A DNA stretch of 64,000 nucleotides from an uncultured Bacilli bacterium (GTDB taxonomy: Bacteria; Bacillota_I; Bacilli_A; RF39; UBA660), in assembly GCA_944329375.1 (NCBI GenBank), contig CALVIB010000002.1:1-64000 (forward strand), written 5' to 3'. Shown here one piece after another: positions 35,954-46,291 of this stretch (its first letter is position 1; each line of letters begins with the position of its first letter). The notes below the pieces were generated by a model that did not search any database, was not told the DNA's origin, and saw only the letters and a list, made by a program, of their open reading frames with translations. Made by a program: the position numbers and the translations under genes.

Positions 35954-37444
35954 ATGAGTGAAAAATTAAAGAATCTATTTAATACAAAAATTTCATCAAA
36001 AACTTTGTATAAAATTGCTTTAGTATTATTTATTATCACATTAATACCAATGTTAGTTATTTCTTTTTACAATTTTCCTAGTGCAGATGATTATGGTTAT
36101 GCAGTTAATATTCATAATGCATGGATGAATGGTGATATTTTAGGTATGATAGGAGCAGTTTTTAATACAGTTTTATATTTTTATTTTAATTGGCAAGGAA
36201 CATTTACAGCTATTTCAATTATGTCTTTGCAGCCATCTATTTTTGGAGTAGAATTTTATTTTATTTCAACATTTGTTTTACTTGGTTTCTTTATTTGGGG
36301 AACGTTTACTTTATGTAAAACCGTTTGCAATGATTTTTTACAATTAGATAAATATATTTATAAGATAATTGCTATTTTAATTTCAACCATTTGTATTCAA
36401 AGAATACCTTCATTGGTAGAAGGATTTTATTGGTGGAATGGTTCAATATATTACACATTTTTCTTTTCATTAACCTTGTTTCAAATAAGTCATATTTTAA
36501 AATATTTTAAATATGGAAAGAAAAAAAATTATATAGCAGCAATTTTACTTACATTTATGCTTGGCGGCAGTAACCTTGTTACCGCTTCAAATCAAGTGAT
36601 TGTAATGACCATATTATTAATAGGATTATTTATAAAAAAACATCCAAAAAGATTTCCTATGCTTGGAATTAACTTAGTTTTATATATAACAGCAGCTTTA
36701 AATATGTTGGCTCCTGGTAATGCTCTTAGACAAGCTGCAAATAATAAATCAGATTTAATTACAGCAATTATAGATTCTGTTGAAGCGTTTACCCAAAATA
36801 TTACTACTTGGTGGGATATATACACTGTATTTTATGTTTTAGCAATTATTCTTCTTTTATATAAATCGTATGAGAAAACAAATTTTTCTTTTAAATATCC
36901 ATTTTTAGTGACTATATTTATATTTGGAATTTTATCAGCTCTTTATACTCCTCCATTATATGCGATGTCTTCAACTGGGCCTGGGCGTTTATTAAACATT
37001 GTTTATTATATTCATATTTGGGGATTAATTATTTTAATGTATTATTGGATAGGATATTTTAGAACAAAAATCATATCTAATAAATCGATGAAACAAGCAG
37101 ATAAAATTTTTGTTAAAAAAATTTATGAAAATTGTTTTATTTTCTTAATTGGATTTGGTCTTATAAATTTAATGCTTATTATAGGATATCGTGGTAATCT
37201 TTCATCATATATTACATTTAAATCTTTGGTAAATGGTGAGGCTGCTACTTATAAAAAAGATATGTTAGAGAGATATGATTTGTATGAAAACCCAGACACT
37301 GATGTTGTTAAAGCAAAACCTTTATCAGTAAGACCACGTGCTCTTTATTTTCAAGATATTACACCAGATAAACACAATTGGATTAATAAAGATATAAGTA
37401 AATATTTTCATAAAAAATATATTTATATAGAATTAGAGGGATAA
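35954..37444 (+). CDS. DUF6056-like polytopic membrane protein
   Basis: A 496-residue protein with about ten to eleven helices. The first outer loop carries FPSADDYGYAVNIHNAWM and NWQGTFTA, and later EGFYWWNGSIYYT, the pattern of DUF6056-type proteins: an acidic DDY in the first loop and aromatic residues near the substrate cavity, like GT-C glycosyltransferases. Catalytic function is inferred from the shape. It has AAGGAGAG before the ATG, a private promoter, and precedes a second GtrB-like gene by three bases, so it may use that enzyme's lipid-linked sugar. Confidence 0.68.
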   Translation: MSEKLKNLFNTKISSKTLYKIALVLFIITLIPMLVISFYNFPSADDYGYAVNIHNAWMNGDILGMIGAVFNTVLYFYFNWQGTFTAISIMSLQPSIFGVEFYFISTFVLLGFFIWGTFTLCKTVCNDFLQLDKYIYKIIAILISTICIQRIPSLVEGFYWWNGSIYYTFFFSLTLFQISHILKYFKYGKKKNYIAAILLTFMLGGSNLVTASNQVIVMTILLIGLFIKKHPKRFPMLGINLVLYITAALNMLAPGNALRQAANNKSDLITAIIDSVEAFTQNITTWWDIYTVFYVLAIILLLYKSYEKTNFSFKYPFLVTIFIFGILSALYTPPLYAMSSTGPGRLLNIVYYIHIWGLIILMYYWIGYFRTKIISNKSMKQADKIFVKKIYENCFIFLIGFGLINLMLIIGYRGNLSSYITFKSLVNGEAATYKKDMLERYDLYENPDTDVVKAKPLSVRPRALYFQDITPDKHNWINKDISKYFHKKYIYIELEG

Positions 37445-37446
37445 AT

Positions 37447-38409
37447 ATGAAAACGTTATTTATTGTAGTTCCTTGTTATAATGAGGAAGAAGTTTTGGAT
37501 GAAACCACGAAAAGACTAAATGATAAATTAAATAATTTAATAAAAATGAAAAAAATTAGTTCTCAAAGTAAAGTATTATATGTGAATGATGGTTCTAAAG
37601 ATAAAACCTGGGAATTAATTAAAGTTATTCATAATAATAATTCTATGTTTTGGGGCCTCTCTTTATCACGTAATAGGGGGCATCAAAATGCTTTGTTGGC
37701 TGGATTAATGACTGCAAAAGAATATGCGGATATTATTATCAGTATGGATGCAGATTTACAAGATGATATTAATGCAATTGATGAGATGATTGAAAAGTAT
37801 AATGAGGGATCAGAAATCGTTTATGGAGTTAGAAATAGTAGAAAAAAGGATACTTGGTTTAAAAGAAATACTGCTCTTGCATATTATAGATTTTTAAAAT
37901 TTATGGGAGTTGATATTGTTTATAATCATGCTGATTATAGATTAACTTCTAAAAGAGTTTTAAACGAATTAGAAAAATATGGTGAAGTTAATTTGTTTTT
38001 AAGAGGTATTTTCCCTTTGATAGGTTTTAAACATGATGTTGTTTATTATGAAAGACATGAGCGTTTTGCTGGTAAATCAAAATATCCTTTAAAAAAAATG
38101 TTACATTTTGCTTGGGATGGTATAACTTCATTTAGTATAAAACCAATTAAGATGGTATTGAGTATAGGTATAATAATTTTTGTTGTTAGTTTGTTTGTAA
38201 TGGTTTATTCTTTAATAGTTAAATTGTTAGGATTTACTGTATCTGGTTGGACATTTATTGTATGTTCAATATGGCTTTTGGCAGGTGTTCAGATGTTATC
38301 AATAGGATTAATTGGAGAATATGTTGGAAAAATATATAGTGAGACGAAACATAGACCTCGTTATATTATAGATGAAACATTAAAAGAAAATCAAAATAAA
38401 AGTAAATAG
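37447..38409 (+). CDS. GtrB/DPM1-like polyprenyl-phosphate glycosyltransferase (second copy)
   Basis: A 320-residue GT2 enzyme with IVVPCYNEEEVL, KVLYVNDGSKDKT and MDADLQDD (DxD), and two C-terminal transmembrane helices (about 235-260 and 270-295). It is clearly different from the copy at 30.8 kb, so each probably handles a different sugar. It lies three bases after the DUF6056 gene and is followed by a small gap with a promoter for glf, so it ends the first sub-operon. Confidence 0.88.
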   Translation: MKTLFIVVPCYNEEEVLDETTKRLNDKLNNLIKMKKISSQSKVLYVNDGSKDKTWELIKVIHNNNSMFWGLSLSRNRGHQNALLAGLMTAKEYADIIISMDADLQDDINAIDEMIEKYNEGSEIVYGVRNSRKKDTWFKRNTALAYYRFLKFMGVDIVYNHADYRLTSKRVLNELEKYGEVNLFLRGIFPLIGFKHDVVYYERHERFAGKSKYPLKKMLHFAWDGITSFSIKPIKMVLSIGIIIFVVSLFVMVYSLIVKLLGFTVSGWTFIVCSIWLLAGVQMLSIGLIGEYVGKIYSETKHRPRYIIDETLKENQNKSK

Positions 38410-38414
38410 TTTAT

Positions 38415-38444
38415 TTGCTTTTATTTTTGTATGTATGTTATAAT
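38415..38444 (+). promoter_or_regulatory. Promoter of the glf sub-operon
   Basis: TTGCTT at 38415-38420 and TATAAT at 38439-38444 with an 18-base spacer and TG at 38436-38437. Confidence 0.6.
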
Positions 38445-38485
38445 GAATAAGACAGAATATTACAATTTTTGAAAGGTGGATAATA

Positions 38486-39655
38486 ATGGGTTTTGATTAT
38501 ATTGTAGTGGGTGTAGGCTTTGCTGGAGCTACTATTGCAGAAAGAATTGCTAATGTTTTAAATAAAAAAGTATTAGTTATTGATAAAAGAGATACAATTG
38601 GTGGAAATATGTATGATTATACTGATGAAAATGGCATATTAGTTCATAAATATGGACCACATTTATTTCATACAAATTTAGAAAATGTTTATAATTATTT
38701 AAAAAAATTTGGTGAATGGTTCTTTTATGAACATAGAGTTTTAGGAAAAGTAAATGGAAAAATTGTTCCAATTCCATTTAATATTACTTCAATTGAAAAA
38801 AGCTTCGATAAAGAAAAAGCTAATAAATTAATAAATATTTTAGAAAAAGAGTTTGGTAAAGAAAAGAAAATACCAATATTAGAATTAAGAAAATATCCAG
38901 ATAAAGATATTAATGAGCTTGCTGAGTATATATATGAAAATGTGTTTTTATATTATACTATGAAGCAATGGGGACAAACACCAGATGAAATAGACCCTAA
39001 TGTTACAAATAGAGTTCCTGTATTTGTTTCTGAAGATGATAGATATTTTCAAGATAAATATCAGTTTATGCCGAAAGGTGGATATACTAAGATATTTGAA
39101 AATATGTTAAATAGTAATAATATAGAGATTAGATTAAATACAGATTCAAAGGATGTTTTAAAGGTTAAAGATAATAAAATTTATTTTGAAGATAAAGAAT
39201 TTAAGGGAAAAGTTATTTATACTGGTGCTCTTGATGAATTTTTTGATTATGAATTAGGTGCTTTACCTTATAGATCACTTGATTTTGAATTTGAATCTAT
39301 TAATAAAGAATATTATCAAGAAGTTGGGACAGTAAATTATCCAACTAAAGAAGATAAATTTACTAGAATTACTGAATTTAAACATATGACTATGGAAAAT
39401 GCTAAAACAGATAAAACAACTATTATGAGAGAATATCCATGTAATTATGATAAAGACAAGGATAATATTCCATATTATCCAATAGTTAATGATGATAATA
39501 TGGATTTATATAACAAATATTTAGAAAAAGCTAATAAAATAAATAATTTTTATTTAATTGGAAGACTTGCACAATATAAGTATTTCAATATGGATTTAGT
39601 TATTAATGAAGCATTAAAATTATTTGAAAAATTAAAGGAGGAAAACGATGGCTAA
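38486..39655 (+). CDS. glf: UDP-galactopyranose mutase
   Basis: A 389-residue flavoenzyme that converts UDP-galactopyranose to UDP-galactofuranose. The FAD-binding beginning is IVVGVGFAGATIAERIA. Family blocks GGNMYDYTDENGILVHKYGPHLFHT and YTMKQWGQTPDEI follow, and the end is IGRLAQYKYFNMDL with the FAD-contacting Arg. Length is normal. It predicts galactofuranose in the surface polymer and implies that one of the following transferases uses UDP-Galf. It overlaps the next gene by 8 bases. Confidence 0.96.
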   Translation: MGFDYIVVGVGFAGATIAERIANVLNKKVLVIDKRDTIGGNMYDYTDENGILVHKYGPHLFHTNLENVYNYLKKFGEWFFYEHRVLGKVNGKIVPIPFNITSIEKSFDKEKANKLINILEKEFGKEKKIPILELRKYPDKDINELAEYIYENVFLYYTMKQWGQTPDEIDPNVTNRVPVFVSEDDRYFQDKYQFMPKGGYTKIFENMLNSNNIEIRLNTDSKDVLKVKDNKIYFEDKEFKGKVIYTGALDEFFDYELGALPYRSLDFEFESINKEYYQEVGTVNYPTKEDKFTRITEFKHMTMENAKTDKTTIMREYPCNYDKDKDNIPYYPIVNDDNMDLYNKYLEKANKINNFYLIGRLAQYKYFNMDLVINEALKLFEKLKEENDG

Positions 39656-40637
39656 AGTATCTATTATTGTTCCAATATATAATGTAGAAAAATATTTACC
39701 AAAATGTTTAGATAGTTTAATTAATCAGACATTTAAAGATATAGAAGTGTGGGCTATTAGTGATGGTTCTCCTGATAATAGTGTATCTATTATCAAAGAA
39801 TATGCTGAAAAAGATAATAGAATAAAATGTATTGAAAAAGAAAATGGGGGATATGGTTCAGTTTTAGAATATGCTATTCAAAATATTACAACCGAATATT
39901 TCTTAATTTGCGATCCAGATGATTGGTTAGCTGAAGATGCTGTTGAGACTCTTTATAATTTAGCTACTAAAAACAATACCGATTTAGTGGTTGGAGCTAA
40001 GTATTTAGTTTATAATGATAACAATGAGATTGTATATAATGATTCTAAGATTAAAAATATTAATTTAGAAATCAGAAGCGAAACAGTTTATACTCTAGAT
40101 AATGATGAACTTGGAAAAGCATTATTTTTGACTCCCTCACCACATTCAAAGTTATATAAAACAAAATTAGCAAAAGAAATTAAATTTCCATATCATGTTA
40201 GTTTTACAGACTTCTTGTTATACACTGTTTATGTTAATAATTGTGCTAGTTTTGTTTACACAGATAAAGCTTTATCATATTATTTGATAGATAGACCAGG
40301 CAACACTATGACAGATACTAAGCCTAAAGTTTTTGATTATCATGCTACTGTTTTTAAAAGCACAATGGAACAAGTGAAAGATTCAAAAGTCAAATATATG
40401 TATAGTCACATGATTGATCATTTACGATTCATTATGTGTGAATTAAAAAAAGTGAATAATCATGAAGTAAAAAAAGAAAAGTCTGCAATTATTTATGATT
40501 TACTAAAATTATGTATGCTTTATAAAAAACAGATTAATAAAGAATCAGTAATATTTGGTAATAAAATTGCAAAATATAATAGTTTACTATTAAACCGTTT
40601 AACATCAAAAACTTTTTATAATAGGTTTGTTAAATGA
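39648..40637 (+). CDS. GT2 family glycosyltransferase
   Basis: A 329-residue cytosolic GT-A enzyme. It starts SIIVPIYNVEKYLPKCLDSLINQTFKDIEV and has the metal-binding block FLICDPDDWL. The middle GGYGSVLEYAI segment is typical of a family in Bacillota capsule loci. No membrane helix. Start is by ATG within the end of glf, after AAGGAGGAA. It shares four bases (ATGA) with the flippase gene, implying translational coupling. Donor and acceptor cannot be read from sequence. Confidence 0.85.
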   Translation: MAKVSIIVPIYNVEKYLPKCLDSLINQTFKDIEVWAISDGSPDNSVSIIKEYAEKDNRIKCIEKENGGYGSVLEYAIQNITTEYFLICDPDDWLAEDAVETLYNLATKNNTDLVVGAKYLVYNDNNEIVYNDSKIKNINLEIRSETVYTLDNDELGKALFLTPSPHSKLYKTKLAKEIKFPYHVSFTDFLLYTVYVNNCASFVYTDKALSYYLIDRPGNTMTDTKPKVFDYHATVFKSTMEQVKDSKVKYMYSHMIDHLRFIMCELKKVNNHEVKKEKSAIIYDLLKLCMLYKKQINKESVIFGNKIAKYNSLLLNRLTSKTFYNRFVK

Positions 40638-42085
40638 AAAAATCAAAAGTAACTTCTAATTATTTATATAATGTTGCTTATCAAATTTTAACATTTATAA
40701 CACCATTTATAACTACTCCATATTTAGCAAGAGTTTTTGGCTCTGAAAGTTTGGGTATTTATAATTATACCTATTCAATAGTATATTGGTTTATACTATT
40801 TGGAATGCTTGGGTTAAGTATATATGGAAATAGAGAAATTGCTAAAGTTAGAGATAATAAGGAATTAAGATCTCGTACTTTTAGCGAAATATTTTTATTG
40901 CAAACTATAAATGTACTAATTTCAATGACGCTATTTTATATAGTTTTTAGATTTTTTGATAAACAATATTATAATATTTTTATACTTCAAGGTTTAATGG
41001 TATTTGCTACCTTATTTGATATTTCATGGTTTTATAATGGTATTGAAAATTTTAAAAAAATAACTATAAGAAACTTTGTTGTTAAAATTTTTACAATTGT
41101 TTTGATTTTTTTAATTATTAAAAATCCTAGCCAAGTTGTTGAATATGTATGGATAAATATAGGCATGACTTTTTTTAGTAATATTGTAATGTGGATTAAT
41201 TTAAAATCTTATGTGGATTTTGTAAGAGTAAAAATAAAAGATGCATATAAGCATTTTAAAAACACATTTATATTGTTTCTTCCACAAATTGCTACAACAA
41301 TTTATAGTACATTTACACAAACAATGATAGGGTTCTTATATACCGATATTAGTGAAGTAGCTTTTTATAATCAGGCATATAAATTAATTACAATGTGTCT
41401 AACAATTACAACTACAATTGGTACAGTTATGCTTCCTAGAATAGTAAATTCCAAAGCACATGGTGGAGAAGAAAAAGTTAGAAGTATGACCAATAAAACA
41501 TTTAAAATTGCATTATTTTTAGCATTTCCAATTGCCTTTGGTCTTGCTTCAATTTCAGTATATTTTGTGCCGTGGTTTTTAACCGAAGAATTTAAAACGG
41601 TAGGTTATTTACTCATGATAATGGCTCCTGCACTTGTGTTTATATCAATGACAAATGTTATGGGAACACAATATTTATTATCGTGTGATAGAGATAAAGA
41701 TTATACAATTTCTGTTGTTTGTGGGTGTGTGTTAAATGTGTTATGTAACTTTATTTTGATTACACAATTTGGTTCTATTGGTGCAGCCATAGCAACAGTA
41801 ATAACCGAGGGATTCGTATTTATAATACAATATTTTATGGTCAGGAAAACATTTGATTTTACTGGTATTTTAAAAAAAGGATTTAAATATTTTTCTGCTT
41901 CCCTTATAATGGGTATTATAATTTTTATAATAGGTCATTTTATGGGTGCAAGTATAATTACTAATATAGTACAGTTTTTAGTAGGTGTATGTATATACAT
42001 TGGAATATTATATTTATCACATGATGGTTTGTTATTATTTTTGGTAGCTAAATTAAAAGATATATTGCATTTAAATAAAGCGTAA
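40634..42085 (+). CDS. Wzx-type polysaccharide flippase
   Basis: A 483-residue MOP/PST-superfamily exporter with twelve to fourteen helices. The N terminus NYLYNVAYQILTFITPFITTPYLARVFGSESLGIYNYTYSI is the classical Wzx beginning. It flips undecaprenyl-pyrophosphate-linked repeat units to the outer face. It overlaps the preceding GT2 gene by four bases and precedes a GT4 gene. Together with the O-antigen-polymerase-like gene at 50.1 kb it points to a Wzx/Wzy-dependent pathway. Confidence 0.92.
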   Translation: MKKSKVTSNYLYNVAYQILTFITPFITTPYLARVFGSESLGIYNYTYSIVYWFILFGMLGLSIYGNREIAKVRDNKELRSRTFSEIFLLQTINVLISMTLFYIVFRFFDKQYYNIFILQGLMVFATLFDISWFYNGIENFKKITIRNFVVKIFTIVLIFLIIKNPSQVVEYVWINIGMTFFSNIVMWINLKSYVDFVRVKIKDAYKHFKNTFILFLPQIATTIYSTFTQTMIGFLYTDISEVAFYNQAYKLITMCLTITTTIGTVMLPRIVNSKAHGGEEKVRSMTNKTFKIALFLAFPIAFGLASISVYFVPWFLTEEFKTVGYLLMIMAPALVFISMTNVMGTQYLLSCDRDKDYTISVVCGCVLNVLCNFILITQFGSIGAAIATVITEGFVFIIQYFMVRKTFDFTGILKKGFKYFSASLIMGIIIFIIGHFMGASIITNIVQFLVGVCIYIGILYLSHDGLLLFLVAKLKDILHLNKA

Positions 42086-42103
42086 ATTGTGAAGGTGGTT
42101 TAT

Positions 42104-43219
42104 ATGAAAATATTATTTTTACAACTTTGGTATGATTTATATGGTGGTGTTGAAACAGTTAACGATACACTTGCTAATCAATTTGTAAAAGATGGATATG
42201 ATACATCAATTCTTTGTCTTTGGAAAAAAGGAAAAGATGAATATATTCATACCGCCTCATATTCTAAAATGTTTATTGACAATGAACCAAGAAGGTCATC
42301 TTATAAACAGATGATAAAAAATATATTTCATTTAAATTTTAAAACATTTATTCCTGATGTTAAAAAAAGTTTAAAGTATTATAAAATTAAAAAAGAAAAT
42401 AAGAAGCAATTTATTCAAAAAATAAATGAAATTAATCCCGATTTTATTATTGTTAGTAATCCAGAACTTATGGATTTTGTGCCATCAAAATATTATCCAA
42501 AAACAGTTGTGGAAATACATTCAGGAATACAATTTTATTTTAAAAATAAAAAATTTACAAAAATCATTCTTAAATATGCCAATAAAATAAATAAAGTGAT
42601 TTTTTTAACAAAAAACTTTGCTATTGAAGGAGAAAAACTTGGAATTACTAATAGCACTTATATTAATAATCCAGTAAGAGTCAAAAGTAGTAAAAAGAAT
42701 TTTCTTGAAAACAAAAATATAGTTTTTATAGGTAGGATTGCACCAGAAAAAAGGGTTGATAAATTAGTTGACATTTTTAACGATTCAAAATTATGTGATT
42801 TGGACTGGCATTTAAATATATATGGTACTGGCAATACTGATACTTTAAATATTCAAAAAAATGTGCATTTAATGGGTGGAACAAATAATGTTAAAGAAGT
42901 ACTTGAAAATTCATCTATATTAGCTTTAACATCTGATTACGAGGGATTTCCAATGGTTGTCTTAGAAGCATATGCATGTGGAGTGCCTGTCATTGTATAT
43001 GATTATGGAGTATCAACTAAAGAATTAATTATAAATAATAAAACGGGGTTCATTATTCCACAAAATGATAAGCAGGAATATATAGAAAAATTAAAATATT
43101 TATGCAAAAATGATGAAATTAGAAAAAAACTAGGTAAAAATGCCAAAGAAGAAGCAAAAAAATATTATCCAGAAAATATTGCCAAAACTTGGTACAAACT
43201 TTTTAGGGGGCAAATATGA
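42104..43219 (+). CDS. GT4 family glycosyltransferase
   Basis: About 371 residues, GT-B fold. N-terminal half begins ILFLQLWYDLYGGVETVNDTLA (GGVE, acceptor side); the C-terminal half has NIVFIGRIAPEKRVDKLVDIF and the donor-binding SDYEGFPMVVLEAYACGVPVI with the E-x7-E motif. Cytosolic or membrane-associated, retaining mechanism expected. ATG at 42104 has GAAGGTGG upstream; a 15-base longer frame is unlikely. It overlaps the next GT2 gene by four bases. Confidence 0.88.
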   Translation: MKILFLQLWYDLYGGVETVNDTLANQFVKDGYDTSILCLWKKGKDEYIHTASYSKMFIDNEPRRSSYKQMIKNIFHLNFKTFIPDVKKSLKYYKIKKENKKQFIQKINEINPDFIIVSNPELMDFVPSKYYPKTVVEIHSGIQFYFKNKKFTKIILKYANKINKVIFLTKNFAIEGEKLGITNSTYINNPVRVKSSKKNFLENKNIVFIGRIAPEKRVDKLVDIFNDSKLCDLDWHLNIYGTGNTDTLNIQKNVHLMGGTNNVKEVLENSSILALTSDYEGFPMVVLEAYACGVPVIVYDYGVSTKELIINNKTGFIIPQNDKQEYIEKLKYLCKNDEIRKKLGKNAKEEAKKYYPENIAKTWYKLFRGQI

Positions 43220-44169
43220 AAGTAAGTATAATTATTCCCGTTTATAATATCGAAAACTATTTATCAAAATGTTTAGATAGTGTTATTAATCAAAATTTTA
43301 ATGATTATGAGATTATCATTATTAATGATGGTAGTACTGATAATTCATCTAAAATAATATCGGATTATCAAAAAAAGTTTCCTAATAAAATTGTTAGTAT
43401 AGACAAACAAAATGAAGGGCAAGCAATTGCACGAAATATTGGTATTCAAAAAGCCCGTGGTAAATATATAATGTTTGTCGATGGCGATGACTATATAGAT
43501 GAAAATACATTAAGAATATGTTATGATGAAGCACAAAAAAAAGAAGCAGATATTGTATGCTTTGGACATCATATGGTAATTGATGGAAAGATTTATACTA
43601 CAGAAAATTCAAAAATGATTGTTGAAGATGTTGTCAAAGATTTTATTTTAAGACAAATGGGACCCTGTGAAAAGTTTATAAAAAGAAGTCTAATTATAGA
43701 AAATAATTTATATTTCCCTAAGCTTAGAGCTTACGAAGATATAGCAGTTATTCCCGCATATGCTATATATACAAATAAAATTGTAAACATAGATGAAGGA
43801 TTATATTATTACTTATTAAGAACTGGTTCTACAATGAATCAAACCGTTTATTCAAAGAAACTTGAACATATTTTTGATGCAATGAATAATTTGTATGAAC
43901 TTTTTGAAAAAAGCGACAAATTAAATCAATATTATGATGAAATAGAATTTTTATTTATCAAACATTTACTTCATGGAGCGGGATTAAGATTTATCAAATT
44001 TGATAATTATTTAAACAATCTTAATCAAATCATTAAAATAATGCAAATACGTTTTCCAAAATGGACTAAAAACAAGTATTTTAAGAAAGAATCTTTAAAA
44101 TATAAAATCATGTGTAAACTAATTTATAAGAAAAAAATAAAATTGATAAAAAAATTAAAAAAAAGGTGA
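43216..44169 (+). CDS. GT2 family glycosyltransferase
   Basis: A 317-residue GT-A enzyme: SIIIPVYNIENYLSKCLDSVINQNFNDYEIIIINDGSTDNS, GQAIARNIGI and MFVDGDDYID (DxD). The acceptor part has YEDIAVIPAYA, typical of capsule transferases. It ends with a lysine-rich tail that may contact the membrane. Its start overlaps the upstream GT4 gene and the next gene begins four bases later. Confidence 0.88.
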   Translation: MKVSIIIPVYNIENYLSKCLDSVINQNFNDYEIIIINDGSTDNSSKIISDYQKKFPNKIVSIDKQNEGQAIARNIGIQKARGKYIMFVDGDDYIDENTLRICYDEAQKKEADIVCFGHHMVIDGKIYTTENSKMIVEDVVKDFILRQMGPCEKFIKRSLIIENNLYFPKLRAYEDIAVIPAYAIYTNKIVNIDEGLYYYLLRTGSTMNQTVYSKKLEHIFDAMNNLYELFEKSDKLNQYYDEIEFLFIKHLLHGAGLRFIKFDNYLNNLNQIIKIMQIRFPKWTKNKYFKKESLKYKIMCKLIYKKKIKLIKKLKKR

Positions 44170-44173
44170 GTAT

Positions 44174-45340
44174 ATGAAGAAAGTGTTATTTGTGGTTACG
44201 GACCGTAAAATGGGTGGAGTTTCAGTAGTACTAGAAGATATTATAAATAATTTACCTAAAAATAAATATCAAATAGATATTCTTATTTTGAATAATGAAG
44301 GAAACCGTATAGTAGGAAAAATTGATAAAAGCATTAATATAATTTATGGAGATAGTTTTTTTAGGGCTCTTGATATACCACTCAGTTATTTTAAAAAACA
44401 TTTTAATTTACCTCTTTTAATAAATAAATTGCATTTAATATTTTTGTTAAAAACAGGACTGATAAAAAAGAAATTATTAAAAGAAAGAAAAAAAATATTA
44501 TCAAAGAAATATGATGTTGAAGTAGCTTTTAAAGATGGATTTCCAGCAATATTTACGGCAGTAGGAGATACACCTAAAAAAATTCATTTTTTACATTCAA
44601 CATATAAGGAAAACGATCCAACAAGAAGATATCGTAAAACATTTCACCATATTTATGATAAATTTAATAATATTGTTGCTGTCTCAAATGAAACTGTAGA
44701 AGCATTTAATGAGTATTATGGTAATGCGGAAAAATGCGTTGTAATAAAAAATATAATTGATGTCAAAAAAGTAAAATTAATGGGAAAAAATCCCAAAAAG
44801 TTATCAAATAAAAAAATAAATTTCATTTCAGTTGGTAGATTAGCAAAAGCTAAAGGATATGATAGATTGCTTGAGGTTATATATAGAATAAAAAAAGATA
44901 ATTTATTTAATGATTGTTTTTTAACAATTGTTGGTGATGGACCAGAAAAAGAATCTTTAAATAAACTAAAAAATAATTTAGGGTTAGAAAGTTGTGTTAA
45001 TTTAGTGGGGAATCAAGCTAATCCTTATGCATTTATGTCAGCCGCGGATTTATATATTTCATCTGCTAGAGTAGAACCGTTTGGTTTAGTTATGGTTGAA
45101 TCACTTATATTAGGAGTACCTGTTTTAGCTGTAGAAACATCTGCCACATCTGTTATTATAGATAATGGCAAAAATGGTATTATAACTGATAATTCTATAA
45201 CTGGTCTTTATAATTCTTTAAAAGAAATACTGCAAAATAGGGATATGATAAACAAATTAAAAAATAACGCAAAAACATATGATTATCAAAAAATAAATGA
45301 TGAAACCATAAAAATAATTGATAATATATTAAGCAAATAG
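44174..45340 (+). CDS. GT4 family glycosyltransferase
   Basis: A 388-residue GT-B enzyme. Start KKVLFVVTDRKMGGVSVVLEDI, with the GGV loop; the second half has FISVGRLAKAKGYDRLLEVI, GDGPEKESL and RVEPFGLVMVESLILGVPVLA (E-x7-E). It would add one sugar to the lipid-linked repeat. AAAAGGTGAG precedes the ATG. Spacing to both neighbours is under ten bases. Confidence 0.88.
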   Translation: MKKVLFVVTDRKMGGVSVVLEDIINNLPKNKYQIDILILNNEGNRIVGKIDKSINIIYGDSFFRALDIPLSYFKKHFNLPLLINKLHLIFLLKTGLIKKKLLKERKKILSKKYDVEVAFKDGFPAIFTAVGDTPKKIHFLHSTYKENDPTRRYRKTFHHIYDKFNNIVAVSNETVEAFNEYYGNAEKCVVIKNIIDVKKVKLMGKNPKKLSNKKINFISVGRLAKAKGYDRLLEVIYRIKKDNLFNDCFLTIVGDGPEKESLNKLKNNLGLESCVNLVGNQANPYAFMSAADLYISSARVEPFGLVMVESLILGVPVLAVETSATSVIIDNGKNGIITDNSITGLYNSLKEILQNRDMINKLKNNAKTYDYQKINDETIKIIDNILSK

Positions 45341-45349
45341 GGGGTTACC

Positions 45350-46291
45350 ATGAAAAAAGACAAAATTTCTTTAATTATTCCGATGTATAATGTTGAAAAT
45401 TATATTGATGAATGTTTAAATTCTGTTATAAATCAAGATTATGGAATTCAAAATATCGAAGTCATTTTAATAGATGATTGTTCAAATGATAAGACAGTTC
45501 AGATAGTAGAAAACTATGTTCAAAAGTATAATTTTATTTTAATAAAAAATAAATCAAATAGTGGGCAAGCCGTTTCTAGAAACAAAGGGATTGCTATAGC
45601 CACTGGTAAATATATTGCATTTTTGGATAGTGATGATATTTTGTATAAAAATAATCTATCACAGTTGTATAATCAAATGGTTGAAAATGATGCAGATTTA
45701 GTTTTTGCTAGGTTAAATTCCTTTAATAGTAAAGGTGAATATGGATATTATTCTGATAAATATATAAACGAATATAAAGTGACAAATGTATATGAATCTC
45801 CTAATCTTCTTAATTGTATTTCTATTTGTAGTAAATTATATAAAGCCAGTTTAATCAAAAATATTAAATTTTTAGAACATACTTTTCATGAAGATAATTC
45901 ATTTACTTTAGAAACATTATTTAATGCAAAAAAGATAGCGATTTATCCAAAATATTTATATTATAGGCGCATTCGTGAAGATGAAAACAATAAATCAACT
46001 ATGCAGAAATTAGATTACAAAACATTTAATGATTTAATTTTGAATTATAGTGATGTTTTAAATAATATACAAACTCAAAATAATATATTATTTTTATATA
46101 AATATATGATAAAAAAATTAAATAATTATATTATTAATCATGTGAAAAAAGAGGATAAATCAAAAGCAAAAAAAAGCATTTTATCTTTTATTAATGAGTT
46201 TCATTTATCAAATAGACAAAAAAGGTGGTTTCAATTTTATAACAAAATATATTATTTATTTGCAAATTTATATGGAATGGTGAGAAAATGA
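45350..46291 (+). CDS. GT2 family glycosyltransferase
   Basis: A 313-residue GT-A enzyme: SLIIPMYNVENYIDECLNSVINQDYG, DDCSNDKTVQIVENY and AFLDSDDILY (DxD). Acceptor-side HEDNSFTLETLF. It is similar in layout to the enzyme at 43.2 kb but clearly diverged. It overlaps the PssD-like gene by four bases. Confidence 0.87.
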   Translation: MKKDKISLIIPMYNVENYIDECLNSVINQDYGIQNIEVILIDDCSNDKTVQIVENYVQKYNFILIKNKSNSGQAVSRNKGIAIATGKYIAFLDSDDILYKNNLSQLYNQMVENDADLVFARLNSFNSKGEYGYYSDKYINEYKVTNVYESPNLLNCISICSKLYKASLIKNIKFLEHTFHEDNSFTLETLFNAKKIAIYPKYLYYRRIREDENNKSTMQKLDYKTFNDLILNYSDVLNNIQTQNNILFLYKYMIKKLNNYIINHVKKEDKSKAKKSILSFINEFHLSNRQKRWFQFYNKIYYLFANLYGMVRK

